Shown in pieces: positions 1 to 10,400 of a DNA stretch of 64,000 nucleotides. Position numbers and translations under genes: made by a program. Each line of letters opens with the position of its first letter. Position 1 is the first letter of the stretch. Origin of the DNA: Couchioplanes azureus (GTDB lineage: Bacteria > Actinomycetota > Actinomycetes > Mycobacteriales > Micromonosporaceae); NCBI RefSeq assembly GCF_014648355.1, contig NZ_BMQY01000001.1:682001-746000 (forward strand), given 5' to 3'. The notes under the pieces are model-generated. The model was not told the origin of the DNA and did not search any database. It saw only the letters and a list, made by a program, of their open reading frames with translations.

Positions 1-691
1 CGCCGTCCGGCCCGATGCCGACGCCGAGGTAGAGGTCGCCCGCCGCGGCGAGGAACGTCCGGGCGTTGCCGTACCGGGCCAGCGTGCGCGACCCGAGGAA
101 GCGCTTGGTCACCGCGTCGAAGGCGAAGACGTTGAGGGTGCTGGTCAGCGACGGCCCGGCGAACAGCACCACACCGCCGGCATGGCCCGCGGCCCGCATC
201 CCGAGGGTGCTGCGCAGGCGGCGGGCGTCGGCGTCGGAGGCGGCCATGATGTCGGCGGACCGGTTCGTCAGGACGCCGGCGTCGTACAGCCAGACCTGCG
301 GCGCCCGGAGGTCGCCCAGCGCGTCCGGCACGGTCGGGTGCTCCCGGGCGACCTGGCTCTCGGCGAACTCGCAGACGTAGTCGTCGTTGACCACGGGATT
401 CGAGTCCGCGAGGCCGGCGCCGCTGGTCAGGCAGTGCGTGTTGGCGCCGGTGCCGAACCAGACCTGCCGGCCGACGCGGGTCATTCCCCACACGTACGAC
501 TGGTTGACCTTGGCCTGGCCCTCGGCGCAGGGCGGCCCCGGCGGATACGGCTGTCCGATGCCGGCGAAGCACTCGTCCGGCGCGGCCTTGCCGAGCAGCC
601 GGTGCGCGTACGTGTCGGCGGCCGCCGCAGGCGCGACAGCCGCACCCGCACCGAGCAGCAGCGCGGCGGCGAACCCGGCCAGGGCGTTCAT
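1..691 (-). CDS. Secreted protein of unknown function, partial (C-terminus outside window)
   Basis: The gene starts at the ATG at 691 and reads open to the left edge of the window (230 codons seen). The N-terminus is a clear Sec signal peptide: a hydrophobic Ala/Leu/Gly stretch followed by an AAA-AD type cleavage site near residue 25. The mature part has several Cys residues and aromatic-rich segments. The last visible part (phrases such as NVFAFDAV and LYLGVGIGPDG) resembles beta-propeller blades, but I do not recognise a family. It lies 85 nt downstream of the sulfotransferase on the same strand and could be the last gene of the lipid operon or an independent gene. Confidence 0.6.
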   Translation of the reverse strand, partial: MNALAGFAAALLLGAGAAVAPAAAADTYAHRLLGKAAPDECFAGIGQPYPPGPPCAEGQAKVNQSYVWGMTRVGRQVWFGTGANTHCLTSGAGLADSNPVVNDDYVCEFAESQVAREHPTVPDALGDLRAPQVWLYDAGVLTNRSADIMAASDADARRLRSTLGMRAAGHAGGVVLFAGPSLTSTLNVFAFDAVTKRFLGSRTLARYGNARTFLAAAGDLYLGVGIGPDG

Positions 692-776
692 GCCGAGCCT
701 CCAGTTGGCATGCCCTCCTGGCCCTCACCGTCACGGCCGTCGCGAAGTCCGGGAAGGAGAAGTTCGGTGCAGTCGT

Positions 777-1718
777 TCATGCCGGGACCGCCACGGGTTC
801 CGGCTTGCGCACTCGGTGCGCCACCGAAGCCGCCCAGCCGCCCGGGTCGGCGAAGCCGAGGAACGTGCCCAGCGCGGTGAGCTGACCGACCGGGTCGGCG
901 ACCAGGTCCTCGTACGCCATCGTGTGCAGGTGCGCCGGCGGGTGGTCGGCCAGCGCCTGCTCGGCCTGGCTGCTCATGAACGCGCACAGGCCGATGAACC
1001 GCTTCGGGTCCTTGCCCCGCTCCTGCAGGAACTCGGCGGTGAGCCGGTCCGGCAGGTACGCCCGTACCTCGTCCGGCACGTCGTCGCCCGGGTCGGCGGT
1101 GAGCGGGTCCACGCCGTACCGTCCGACCGCCTCGACCCGCAGCTGGACCAGCTGGAACGACGAGTGCCGGCTCATCGACCTCGCGGTGGCCGCCCAGTCC
1201 CGGGTCAGGTACACGATCCTGGCGCTGGGGAAGTTCTCCAGCAGCGAGGTGGTGACCTGGCTGCTGCCGCCGGAGCGCTCGACCCAGCGCTTCTTGCCGG
1301 TCAGCTCGGTGAGCAGGTCGAGGAACGCCTGGTGATGCGCGCCGACGCTCTGGGTGGGGAACGCTTCCACCCGCGGGGCGAGGCGGTCGAAGAGCGCGTC
1401 CGGGTCGTCGGTCAGCTTCGCCAGGGTGATGGCCAGGATGCGGGGCAGGTTCACGAGATCGTCGTTGAAGCGGCCGGAGGCCGGGTAGCGGACCTCCTTC
1501 GGCGGCACGCCGATCCGGAACAGGACCGACAGCTCCTCCTTGGGACCGCTGAGCACCCGCCAGTACTCGGGTCCCGTGATGATCTCGGTGCTCCGGTTCC
1601 ACGGCGCGACCGACATGAAGAACTCCTGGACCGAGCAGGTCTCCGGCTCCTCGACGATCAGGTCGGAGAGCAGGGTCGAACCACAGCGGCCGTTGCTGAT
1701 GATGATGGCGCGGTCCAT
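777..1718 (-). CDS. PAPS-dependent sulfotransferase family protein
   Basis: A 313-aa protein starting at the ATG at 1718, preceded by an AGGAG ribosome binding site; a longer in-frame extension upstream is the antisense of the neighbour and is rejected. The N-terminus carries a P-loop-like 5'-phosphosulfate binding motif (SNGRCGST, residues 8-15). A later segment, NFPSARIVYLTRDW, fits the 3'-phosphate binding region of sulfotransferases. The family moves a sulfuryl group from PAPS to a hydroxyl or amine. It starts 8 nt after the hydrolase stop, so it is co-transcribed with the lipid synthase. Likely substrates are a beta-hydroxyacyl-ACP or the finished lipid; which one is inference. Confidence 0.8.
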   Translation of the reverse strand: MDRAIIISNGRCGSTLLSDLIVEEPETCSVQEFFMSVAPWNRSTEIITGPEYWRVLSGPKEELSVLFRIGVPPKEVRYPASGRFNDDLVNLPRILAITLAKLTDDPDALFDRLAPRVEAFPTQSVGAHHQAFLDLLTELTGKKRWVERSGGSSQVTTSLLENFPSARIVYLTRDWAATARSMSRHSSFQLVQLRVEAVGRYGVDPLTADPGDDVPDEVRAYLPDRLTAEFLQERGKDPKRFIGLCAFMSSQAEQALADHPPAHLHTMAYEDLVADPVGQLTALGTFLGFADPGGWAASVAHRVRKPEPVAVPA

Positions 1719-1726
1719 GGGATCTC

Positions 1727-2497
1727 CTAATGCACGCAGGTGGCGAGCCAGGGCAGCACCTCGGCGCGGACCTGGTCGGGTGCCTTGATGAGCAGGGTGT
1801 GCTTCTGGCCGGCGACGACCACATGCTTCGACTGCGGCACCAGGCGCTCGGTCTCCGCGGCGAGCTCCTTGACCGCAGAGTCGCCGCCGTACAGGCACAG
1901 GACCGGGCAGGTGATCGCCTCGAACGCGGCCGGATCGGGCAGGATGCTGGCGGGCAGTTCCGCGCCGATGTCCGTGTCGGCGAGCAGGGCGGAGGCGTCC
2001 CGCAGGCGCCGGGCGAGCAGCGGGCGGCTGCCGGCCACCGCCTCGGCGTCCGCGAGGGTCTCGGCGACCCGGGCCAGCCGGCGGGCCATCCGGGCGAACC
2101 ACGTCGAGGTCGGCGGGGCGGACTCGATGGTGACGATGCCGGCCACCGCTGCCGGATGGCGCGCCGCGTACGCGAAGGCGACCGTTCCCCCGAACGAATT
2201 GCCGAACAGATGGACCGGACCGTCGACGGCCCAGTGGACGAGCAGCGCCTCCAGGTCGGCGACGAAGTCGTCCAGCCGGTAACCGGTCGCCGGCCGGGCG
2301 CTGTGCCCGTGCCCGCGCAGGTCGTAGAGCAGGACGCGCATCCCCGCCTCGGCCAGCGGGTGGACCATCGTCAGGAACCAGCTCGCCATGCTGTCCGACG
2401 TCATGCCGTGGATGAGCACCACCGTGCCCCGGTGACCACCGATGGGCGCCACTTCCTGCACGTGGAGGTCGACCCCGTTGGCGCTGACCATGCTCAT
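1727..2497 (-). CDS. Alpha/beta hydrolase (thioesterase-like)
   Basis: A 256-aa alpha/beta hydrolase. The oxyanion-hole HG motif (LIHGMTSDS) is near residue 30, the nucleophile elbow GNSFGG puts the catalytic Ser at 101, the acid is probably in LYGGDSAV, and the His is in GQKHTLL near the C-terminus. I chose the ATG at 2497 because it overlaps the ACP stop as ATGA, a translational coupling signal. Sitting between a discrete ACP and a sulfotransferase, it is a good candidate for releasing the chain from the ACP. An unrelated esterase or haloperoxidase-like role cannot be excluded. Confidence 0.82.
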   Translation of the reverse strand: MSMVSANGVDLHVQEVAPIGGHRGTVVLIHGMTSDSMASWFLTMVHPLAEAGMRVLLYDLRGHGHSARPATGYRLDDFVADLEALLVHWAVDGPVHLFGNSFGGTVAFAYAARHPAAVAGIVTIESAPPTSTWFARMARRLARVAETLADAEAVAGSRPLLARRLRDASALLADTDIGAELPASILPDPAAFEAITCPVLCLYGGDSAVKELAAETERLVPQSKHVVVAGQKHTLLIKAPDQVRAEVLPWLATCVH

Positions 2498-2790
2498 GAC
2501 CCGGCCGGCGCCTTCCCCAGCGAGTCCACGATGTAGCACACGAGCTCGCCGACCTTCAGCTGGCCGACCGACTCCACGTCGAGGCTGGAGACGAAGAGCG
2601 CGAAGTTGACCGAGGTGCCGTACCGGGCCTGGAGGCGGCCGGCGAGCGACACCACGTCGATGCTCTCCATGCCCAGGTCGTCGCGGAAGGTGGTGTCCAT
2701 GGTGATGTCGGCGTCGTCGCCGAAGTCACCGAGGACCGAACGCAGCATCGAGGAGACGTCGGCGAGAACGGCGGTCTGATCCGAGGGCAT
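2494..2790 (-). CDS. Discrete acyl carrier protein
   Basis: A 98-aa acidic protein with the 4'-phosphopantetheine attachment motif DLGMESIDVV, the modified Ser being residue 43. It starts at the ATG at 2790, 11 nt after the stop of the KS-AT-DH-PPTase synthase, and its stop overlaps the hydrolase start (ATGA). The megasynthase already has two ACP domains, so a separate ACP suggests a hand-over or off-loading step, for example carrying the chain to the hydrolase and sulfotransferase. Confidence 0.9.
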   Translation of the reverse strand: MPSDQTAVLADVSSMLRSVLGDFGDDADITMDTTFRDDLGMESIDVVSLAGRLQARYGTSVNFALFVSSLDVESVGQLKVGELVCYIVDSLGKAPAGS

Positions 2791-2801
2791 GGCGGTGCTC
2801 C

Positions 2802-5800
2802 TTAGTGGTCTTCGGTACTGGTCCAGGCGACGACGTAGCGTCGCGCCGGAAGCTCCGGCGGGTTCTCGATCTCCTGCCACGCGACCCGGAGGACCCGGTC
2901 GCCGACGGTCACGGTGCCCTCGGCGAGGCACACCTCGAACCGGCGGGGCGCGCCGTCGAGTCCCGTGCCGAGCGCCTTGCCGGCGGCCTCCTTCGCCGCC
3001 CACAGCCGCGCGAAGCTGCGGTCGTCCGTGAGCTGAGCACGCTCAGCCTCGGTGAGCGCGTATCGGTAGGTGCTCTCCTCCCGCGGCGCGATCTCCACCA
3101 CGTCGATGCCGACCGCGGCGCCCGCCGGACCGGCGATGGCGACCCCCACCTCGGCGGTGTGCGCGATCGACACGGCACAGTCCTGGTAGCCGCGGCCCGG
3201 GCGCAGCTCGACGTACGGCTTGCCGCTCGGCTCGTTGCGCACGGTCAGCTCGATCGGATACACGTCCGTGTGCCCGGCGTCCCACTGGCGGAACCGCACC
3301 GCGTCCTTCGCCGCGATCCGGCCCAGCATCCACTGGTTGCGCCGGGCGCCGGGCATGCGCTCGTACTCGACGGCGGCCTCCCCGCCGAGGATGCCGCGCG
3401 CGGCCATGCCGCGGGTGACCAGGTCCGTCCACGCGTCGAAGACCACGGTCCAACCGCCGGGCCGGCGCTGCGACATCGGGTACTTCTCCGGGAACCGCTC
3501 GCAGGCGCGCGCGGTCGGATGGCTGTCGAAGCGCCGGTCGGTCGCCCCGTCGATCTGCGCCCACACCCGGCCGTTCACCGACAGTTGCGTGTCGGCTATC
3601 AGCTCACCGTCGGTGATGGACCGCACCCGGGCCACGCAGTCGAAGGCGGTGCCGGGCGCGGGCGGCGGGCCGTAGAACCGGACGTGGCGCAGCCCGACCG
3701 GCAGGGCCACCGTCCGGAACGGCTGGGTCGTGATCAGCCAGTTGCCGATGAGCTGCAACGCGTTGTCCAACAAGGCGCCGGGCGGCGTCGGCGCGGTGAC
3801 GATGCCGCGCACGTGCATGTCGCCGAGCGCGTGCACCGCGGTGACGCCCTGGAAGAGCGGGCCGTGGAACATGAGGCGTTCGGCGTACATCTCCTCGGCA
3901 CTGGTCGTCGGCGGGAACTCCGTCGCCGGGTCCTGCGTCCACGGGCGCTCCGCCGGCTCCGGATAGGTCGCCGCCATCTCGACCGTGGCACGGGCGTAGC
4001 CACCGAAGATCACGGTGACCAGCCCGGGACCGGCCCGCCGGACGGTGATGTCGACCCGCTGCGGCGGCGCCGCGATCAGCCACCGGTTGAACTTCGCGTC
4101 GCGCACCGCGACCGCCTTCAGCCCGGGCGCGGCCCGCTCGGCGGCATCCATCATGTGCTGCACGACGGTGGTCGCCGGCACCACCGGCCACCGGTCCTCC
4201 ACGCGCGGCCAGTCGTCGGGCTGCACGAAGAAGCAGTGGTCACGCAGGTAGGGCATGGTGTCGACGGAGACGTCGAGGGTGGTTCTGAGGAGGATCTCTT
4301 CCGCTTGCTTTTCCTTTTCCGGTCCGGCTGTGTGGATGGTTGCTTTCTTTTCCGGTACGGCCACCGGCTCGCGTGACACCGTCGATCCGTGCCCAGCGGT
4401 TACCGGCGGTGGTGCCGCTGCCGGGCGCGCCGCCGGCGGCGTCGCCGGTCGCTGCTGCGGGATCACCGGACGTTGCGGGGCCGGCGCCGGCTTCTGTCGC
4501 GGGATCACCGGCTGGCGCGCGGGTGGGGCCGCCGCGGCGTTCATCACCGTGACCGCGTCGCTCGCGGTCTCCTGGAGCAGGGCCGCCAGCTCCGCGGCGG
4601 CCTTCGACGTGCCCGCCATCTTGCTCAACGCGGCCAGCGCCGCCCCGTGGGCTTCCGCGTGGGCCTGCACCTGCGGCTGACTTTGTGCGTGCGGCTGCGG
4701 GGCTTTCGCCGTGGGGTTCGGCTGTGGTGCTGTCCCCGCCGGGGCGGTTCGTGGGCTTCGGTCCGTGCTCAGGCCGAGGAGCTGGTCGGCGCCTTCGCCG
4801 AGCTTGACCAGGGGGCCGCCGAGGTCGAGGCGGATGGCCGGGCCCTTGCGGGCCGACGGCTCGGCGACCGTGTTGACCTTGGGAGCCGCGGGGCTCGGCC
4901 GGGCCGGTTCGAGGACCGTCAGGTCCGGGTCGCCGCCGTCCACCCAGAGGGCCGTCGCCACCCGGCGGAGCTGGGCCAGGCCGTCGCGGCGAGAGACGTT
5001 GACCGGCATGGCCAGGTGCTCGCGGTCACGCAGGTTGTCGTCGATGAGCGAGGCGAGCTGACCGGCGCCCATCTGCAGGAAGACGCGGATGCCGTCGGCG
5101 TACATCGCGCCGACGGTCCGGCGGAACCAGACCGGCTCGATCATGTGCCGGATGAAGAGCTGGTTGACCTCGTCGGGATCGGACGGGAACGGCGCCGAGA
5201 TGGTGCCGGACCAGACCGGCACCTCCGTCGGGTGCACCTCCCAGCGGCCCAGCGCGGCGCCGATGGCCTGCAGCCCCTCGGCGAAGACGGGGGTGTGGAA
5301 CGCCGAGCGGAACGGCAGGAGCTGGCACAGGATGGTCCGGGCGCGCAGGTCGTCCACGAGGCGCTGCACCTGCTCGCGGGGCCCGTTGACGACGCACTGG
5401 TTGGGCGCGTTGTCGTGCGACAGCACCACGCCCGGATAGCCGTCCAGCAGCGGTGTCACGGTCTCCATCGGCGCGCTGATCGCCGCGAACGCGTACCCGC
5501 TGACCTCGACGCTGTCGGCGTCGAAGAGGCCGAGGAACGCGTCGACGCCCTGGGTGCTCATCTGCCCGGTGACCGCGGCGGCCGTCCACTCGCCGATGCT
5601 GTGCCCGGCGACCGCGTCCGGCCGGACGTTCATCCGGCGCAGGGCCGCGTCCAGCAGCTTGCCGACCTCGACCAGGCCGGTGCCGTGCTGGCCCAGGTCC
5701 GCGGCGGTCCATTCCCGGTGCGGCAGGCCGAAGTGCGCGGCGATGTCCGCCGTCCGGGGGGCGAACTCCGCCTCCACGCCCGGGAAGACGAAGGCGAGCT

Positions 5801-7454
5801 TGCCGCCGCCGGGGCCGAGCAGGGGCCGGGGCGTGAACCAGATGTCCCGCCCGCCGCGCCACGGCTCGCCGCGGGCGACCATCTTGCGGGCGATGCCCAG
5901 ACGCTGGTCCGTGGGGTCGACGATGCCCAGGCGCACCGGACCGCCCGCCGACGCGCGCGGCAGCTCCCGGACGTCGTCGCGCTCCAGCAGGGCGGCCAGC
6001 TCGCCGGTCGTGGCGGCGGACAGCCACACGACGCGCTCCGGCTCGGCGACGGTCACGGGTCCGCCCGGCGCGTACTGCTCGACGATGACGTGCGCGTTGA
6101 TGCCGCCGAAGCCGAACGCGTTGACGCCGGCCCGGCGGGGGCCGGTGCCCTCCCACGGCTGCGCCGACGAGATGGGCCGGAAGCGGGTCCTCGCCATCTC
6201 GGCGCGCGGCTTGACCACGTTGAGGGTGGGCGGCAGCACGCCGTGGTAGACCGCGAGCGTGGCCTTGATCAGGCCGGCCACCCCGGCGGCCGGCATCGCG
6301 TGCCCGATCATCGACTTCACCGAGCCGATCACCGGACGTTCCCCGCCGCCGGTGTGCGGGCCGAACACCTCGGCCACCGTGGCAAGCTCGGCGGCGTCGC
6401 CGGTCGGCGTCGCCGTGCCGTGCGCCTCGAGCAGGCCCAGCGCGTCCGGGGCCGTCGGGTCGAGCCCGGCCATCTCCCACGCACGCCGGATCGCCAGCGA
6501 CTGACCGGAGCTCGCCGGATTGAACATGCTGGCCGAGCGGCCGTCGCTGGAGGTGCCGCTGCCGCGGATGACCGCGTACACCCGGTCGCCGTCGCGTTCG
6601 GCGTCGGCCAGGCGCTTGAGCACCACCATGCCGGTGCCCTCGCCGATCAGCACGCCGTCGGCGTCGGCGTCGAACGGCCGGATCTCGCCCTTGCGGCTCA
6701 GCGCCTGCAACTGGCTGAACACCGACCAGAAGCTGATGTCGTGCACGTGGTGCACGCCCCCGGCCAGCACGGCGTCGAGCCGGCCCTGCGCCAGCTCGGT
6801 CATCCCCTGGTCGACCGCGATCAGGGAGGAGGCGCACGCCGCGTCGATCGTGTACGCCGGGCCGCGCAGGTTGAGCCGGTTCGCCACCCGGGACGCGGCG
6901 AGGTTGGGCACCAGCCCGATCGTGCCCTCCGGCTGGTGCTTGCCGAGCCGCTCGTCGATGCGGTCCCGCAGCAGGTCGAGACGGTCCTCGCCGAGGTCCG
7001 GCACGAGTTCCCGCAGCAGGCCGATGACCTGGCTGGCCATCCGTACCCGGTTGGCGTAGCGGGAGGCGGCCGGGTTGAGCAGTCCGCCGCGGCCCAGGAT
7101 CACGCCGATCCGGTCGGCGTCCGGCAGGCGGTCCGCGCCACCCGCGTCCGCGATGGCCGCCGCGGCGACCTCCAGCGCGATGAGCTGGTCCGGCTCGATG
7201 TCGCCCACCGAGTTCGGCATGATGCCGAACTTCAGCGGCTCGAACACCGCCTGGTCGTCGAGGAAGCCGCCGCGCCGGGTGTAGAGCCGGTCCGGCCGGT
7301 GCGCGTTCTCCGGGTCGTAGAACAGCGCGTCGAAGCGGTCCGCCGGGACATCGCTGATCATGTCCTTGCCGTTGACCAGGTTCTGCCAGTACTGCTCCAG
7401 GGTCGCGGCGCCGGGGAAGATCGCCGCCATCCCGACGATGGCGATCTGCTCCAT
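2802..7454 (-). CDS. Type I polyketide/PUFA-like synthase: KS-AT-DH-PPTase
   Basis: A 1,550-aa iterative-type synthase. Ketosynthase at about 1-460 (catalytic Cys207 in DAACASS, later EAHGT and GSVKSMIGH motifs). Acyltransferase at about 555-830 (Ser619 in GHSIGEW). A long Pro/Ala/Gln-rich linker at about 850-1050. A double-hotdog dehydratase (His1073 in YLRDHCF, Asp1230 in LLDNALQLIG). A C-terminal Sfp/AcpS-type phosphopantetheinyl transferase (VGIDVVE with Asp1451, then WAAKEAAGKAL). It starts 6 nt after the stop of the 2,395-aa synthase. KS-AT-DH with a fused PPTase resembles PUFA and heterocyst-glycolipid synthases rather than modular PKS. It supplies the dehydratase missing from its partner and can activate the ACPs itself. 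Confidence 0.92.
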   Translation of the reverse strand: MEQIAIVGMAAIFPGAATLEQYWQNLVNGKDMISDVPADRFDALFYDPENAHRPDRLYTRRGGFLDDQAVFEPLKFGIMPNSVGDIEPDQLIALEVAAAAIADAGGADRLPDADRIGVILGRGGLLNPAASRYANRVRMASQVIGLLRELVPDLGEDRLDLLRDRIDERLGKHQPEGTIGLVPNLAASRVANRLNLRGPAYTIDAACASSLIAVDQGMTELAQGRLDAVLAGGVHHVHDISFWSVFSQLQALSRKGEIRPFDADADGVLIGEGTGMVVLKRLADAERDGDRVYAVIRGSGTSSDGRSASMFNPASSGQSLAIRRAWEMAGLDPTAPDALGLLEAHGTATPTGDAAELATVAEVFGPHTGGGERPVIGSVKSMIGHAMPAAGVAGLIKATLAVYHGVLPPTLNVVKPRAEMARTRFRPISSAQPWEGTGPRRAGVNAFGFGGINAHVIVEQYAPGGPVTVAEPERVVWLSAATTGELAALLERDDVRELPRASAGGPVRLGIVDPTDQRLGIARKMVARGEPWRGGRDIWFTPRPLLGPGGGKLAFVFPGVEAEFAPRTADIAAHFGLPHREWTAADLGQHGTGLVEVGKLLDAALRRMNVRPDAVAGHSIGEWTAAAVTGQMSTQGVDAFLGLFDADSVEVSGYAFAAISAPMETVTPLLDGYPGVVLSHDNAPNQCVVNGPREQVQRLVDDLRARTILCQLLPFRSAFHTPVFAEGLQAIGAALGRWEVHPTEVPVWSGTISAPFPSDPDEVNQLFIRHMIEPVWFRRTVGAMYADGIRVFLQMGAGQLASLIDDNLRDREHLAMPVNVSRRDGLAQLRRVATALWVDGGDPDLTVLEPARPSPAAPKVNTVAEPSARKGPAIRLDLGGPLVKLGEGADQLLGLSTDRSPRTAPAGTAPQPNPTAKAPQPHAQSQPQVQAHAEAHGAALAALSKMAGTSKAAAELAALLQETASDAVTVMNAAAAPPARQPVIPRQKPAPAPQRPVIPQQRPATPPAARPAAAPPPVTAGHGSTVSREPVAVPEKKATIHTAGPEKEKQAEEILLRTTLDVSVDTMPYLRDHCFFVQPDDWPRVEDRWPVVPATTVVQHMMDAAERAAPGLKAVAVRDAKFNRWLIAAPPQRVDITVRRAGPGLVTVIFGGYARATVEMAATYPEPAERPWTQDPATEFPPTTSAEEMYAERLMFHGPLFQGVTAVHALGDMHVRGIVTAPTPPGALLDNALQLIGNWLITTQPFRTVALPVGLRHVRFYGPPPAPGTAFDCVARVRSITDGELIADTQLSVNGRVWAQIDGATDRRFDSHPTARACERFPEKYPMSQRRPGGWTVVFDAWTDLVTRGMAARGILGGEAAVEYERMPGARRNQWMLGRIAAKDAVRFRQWDAGHTDVYPIELTVRNEPSGKPYVELRPGRGYQDCAVSIAHTAEVGVAIAGPAGAAVGIDVVEIAPREESTYRYALTEAERAQLTDDRSFARLWAAKEAAGKALGTGLDGAPRRFEVCLAEGTVTVGDRVLRVAWQEIENPPELPARRYVVAWTSTEDH

Positions 7455-7460
7455 GCCGGC

Positions 7461-10400
7461 CTACCAGCCCGACGCGGTGAGGACGACCGAGGTCTGCGCC
7501 GGATCTCCCCAGGCGAGCTCGCGCAGCAGGCTGAGCGCGCCCTCCTCCGGATCGATCAGGCCGATGCCGCGGCGGGCGTACTCGGCGGTCAGCTCGGGCG
7601 TGACCATGCCGCCGTGCGCGCCGACCGGCGCCCACGGTCCCCAGTGCACCGTCAGCGCGCGGTGGCCGGTGACCTGCGACCAGCGGGTGCCCATCGTGTC
7701 GAGCGCGTCGTTGGCGGCCGCGTAGTCGCTCTGGCCGCGGTTGCCGTACGCGGCGGCGATGCTGCCGAACATGACCACGAACCGGGGCGCGGCGCCGCAG
7801 CCCTCCAGCGCGTCCAGCACCGACCGGGCGCCGTCGACCTTGGTGCGGAACACCCGCGCGAAGGAGTCCGGGTCCTTGTCGGCGATGAGCTTGTCCTCGA
7901 TGATCCCGGCCGCGTAGACCAGGCCGTCGATGCGCCCGTACTCGTCGTGGATCCGCTTGACCAGGCGGCGGGTGGCCTCGTCGTCCCGGACGTCCAGCGA
8001 GTGGTACCGCACCTGGGCGCCGAGCCCGGTCAGCTCCGCGACCGTGGCGTTGACCTCGCGGGCGGCGAGGATCGCCGAGGCGGTGCGGTCGATGTCGGCG
8101 GGCGAGCGCATGCCACGCCGCGCCAGCGCCGAGCGCAGCGCCGCCTTGTCACCGGCCGCGGCCAGCTCCGGGTCCTCGTCGGTCTGCGGCAGCGGCGTAC
8201 GCCCGACCAGCTCGATCCGGCACCGCGAGGCCGCGGCGACCGTCCGGGCGAACCACGGCGTGATGCCCCGCGCCCCGCCGACGAGCACCACGACGGAGTC
8301 GGCGTCGAGCCCGATCGCCCGCGCCTCGGCCACGCCGTCGCCGGCCGGCCCGGCTCCCCCGTCGGCCAGCACGCCGAGGCCGGCCTCGGTGAGCTGCCCG
8401 AGCTGCCGCCCGTCCGAGCGGCGGTAGACCACCGGGGCGGCGGCGGCATCGTGCAGCTCCTCGACGAGTCCCTGGGCGACGTCGTCGGCGGACGCCGCGC
8501 CGCTCACCTCGACGTAGCGGGCGACGGTCTCCGGGTACTCCCGGGCGATCGTGCGGAACAGGCCGGTCAGCCCGTCGGTCCGCGCGCTGCCTCCCTCCGG
8601 GCCGGCGGCGATGAGCCACCGCGGCCCGGCCGACAGCGCCCGCTTGAGGAAGCCGAACGCGTCCGGCAGCAGCGGACCGCCGTCGGTGGTGAGGCCGTCG
8701 AGCAGCACGATCCCGTCCAAGCCGGTCGGGTCGTCGGCGGTCGAGCCGCTCACGCCGCTCGCACCGGCGTCGGCCAGCAGCTCGGCCAGCCGGACGCCGG
8801 TCGCGCCGCCACCGGTGATCAGGAACCGGGCACCCGCGAGGTCGGTGCCCGCCGCCTCGCCCGGGACGGCCGGTTCCAGGGTGGCGATCAACCGCTGCGG
8901 CGCGATGCCCACCCGGGCCGGCGCCTCGTCGGCGGCGGGCCCGGCGGCGACGGGCCCGGCGGCGACGGGCTCGGCGGCGACGGGCCCTGAGGCGGCGGTG
9001 ACCGGCGCGGCGGGTGCGTTGATCTTCTCGTCCAGCCAGCTCACCATGGCCCGTACCGTGCGGGCCTTGACCAGGTCCTCCAGCTCGGATTCGTCGCCCT
9101 CGACGCTCAGCCCCAGCTTGTTCGCCACCTCGCCGGCCACCTCGGCCCGCTTGATCGAGTCGACACTCAGATCCGCCTCCAGATCGAGGTCGAGCTCGAT
9201 CAGCTCCTCCGGGTAGCCGGTCCGCTCACTGATCACCGCCAGCACGGCACCCTGCACGTCCATCGCTGGAACGGCGACCGCGGCCGGGGCGGCGGACCCG
9301 GCGGCCGGGGCGGACCCGGCGACGGCCGCGGACGCCGGGCTCGCGTTGATCCGGGTGTCGAGCCAGCTCACCATCGCCCGTACCGTGCGGGCCTTGACCA
9401 GGTCCTCCAGCTCGGATTCGTCACCCTCGACGCTCAGCCCCAGCTTGTTCGCCACCTCGCCGGCCACCTCGGCCCGCTTGATCGAGTCGACACTCAGATC
9501 CGCCTCCAGATCGAGGTCGAGCTCGATCAGCTCCTCCGGGTAGCCGGTCCGCTCACTGATCACCGCCAGCACGGCACCCTGCACGTCCAGGCCGGAGTGC
9601 GACGGCTCCGGCGCGAGCAGGGCCTCCGTCTCGGCGACCGTCGGGTAGTGCACGGCGACCGCCGTGGCGGGCGCGGGCGAGACCGGAGCGGCCATCGCGG
9701 CGGCCGGCGCCGGCATCGGCATCGGTGCCGATGCGAGGGCCTGAGCCGGCGTCACCTCGGACGGCTGCCACACCAGGCGGCCGCCCCCGCCCTCGCCCAG
9801 GTACGCCAGCAGCACGTCGCGCTGGGTCGCGATCAGGTCCCGGCTGGTCCGCAGGAACTCGCTGACGAGCTCGCTGCGGCTGTCCCGGGCGCCGTCGGGC
9901 CCCTGCACTGCGGTCATCGTGAGCTCCTCGATCTCGATGCGCCGGGCGGGGGTCATCCCGCCGGGCAGGCACTGTCCGGTGCGGTCGCGTACGGCCTGGC
10001 CGTCGACGGTCCAGGTGGGACGGTTGGTGGCCGGTGCCGCCGGGCCGGCGGTGTCGCGGCCGGCGAAGAGCCAGCCGGTCTGCACCGGGACCCCGGCGCA
10101 GGCCAGCTCGGCGGCGGCGGTCAGCAGGGCGCGCAAGCCCTGGCCCGGACGGCCGTCGACGGTGACGACCAGGTGCGGGCGGTCGCCGAGCACGGCGGCG
10201 ACCAGCTTGGCGAGGACCTGACCGGGGCCGGCCTCGACGAAGACGCGAGCGCCGGCGGCGTACATCGCCTCGACCTGCTCGACGAAGCGGACCGGCGCGC
10301 CGATCTGCGCGGCGAGCCCGGCGCGGACCGCGCCGGGATCCGCGGGATACGGCTCGGCGGTGTGGTTGGACCAGACCGGCACGGTGGGCACGCCGATCTC

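Noticed and set aside
4389-8990. Plus-strand open frame of over 1,500 codons
   Set aside because: It is antisense to the two synthases, is dominated by Arg/Gly/Pro/His, crosses two real gene boundaries and has no domain; a GC-skew shadow.
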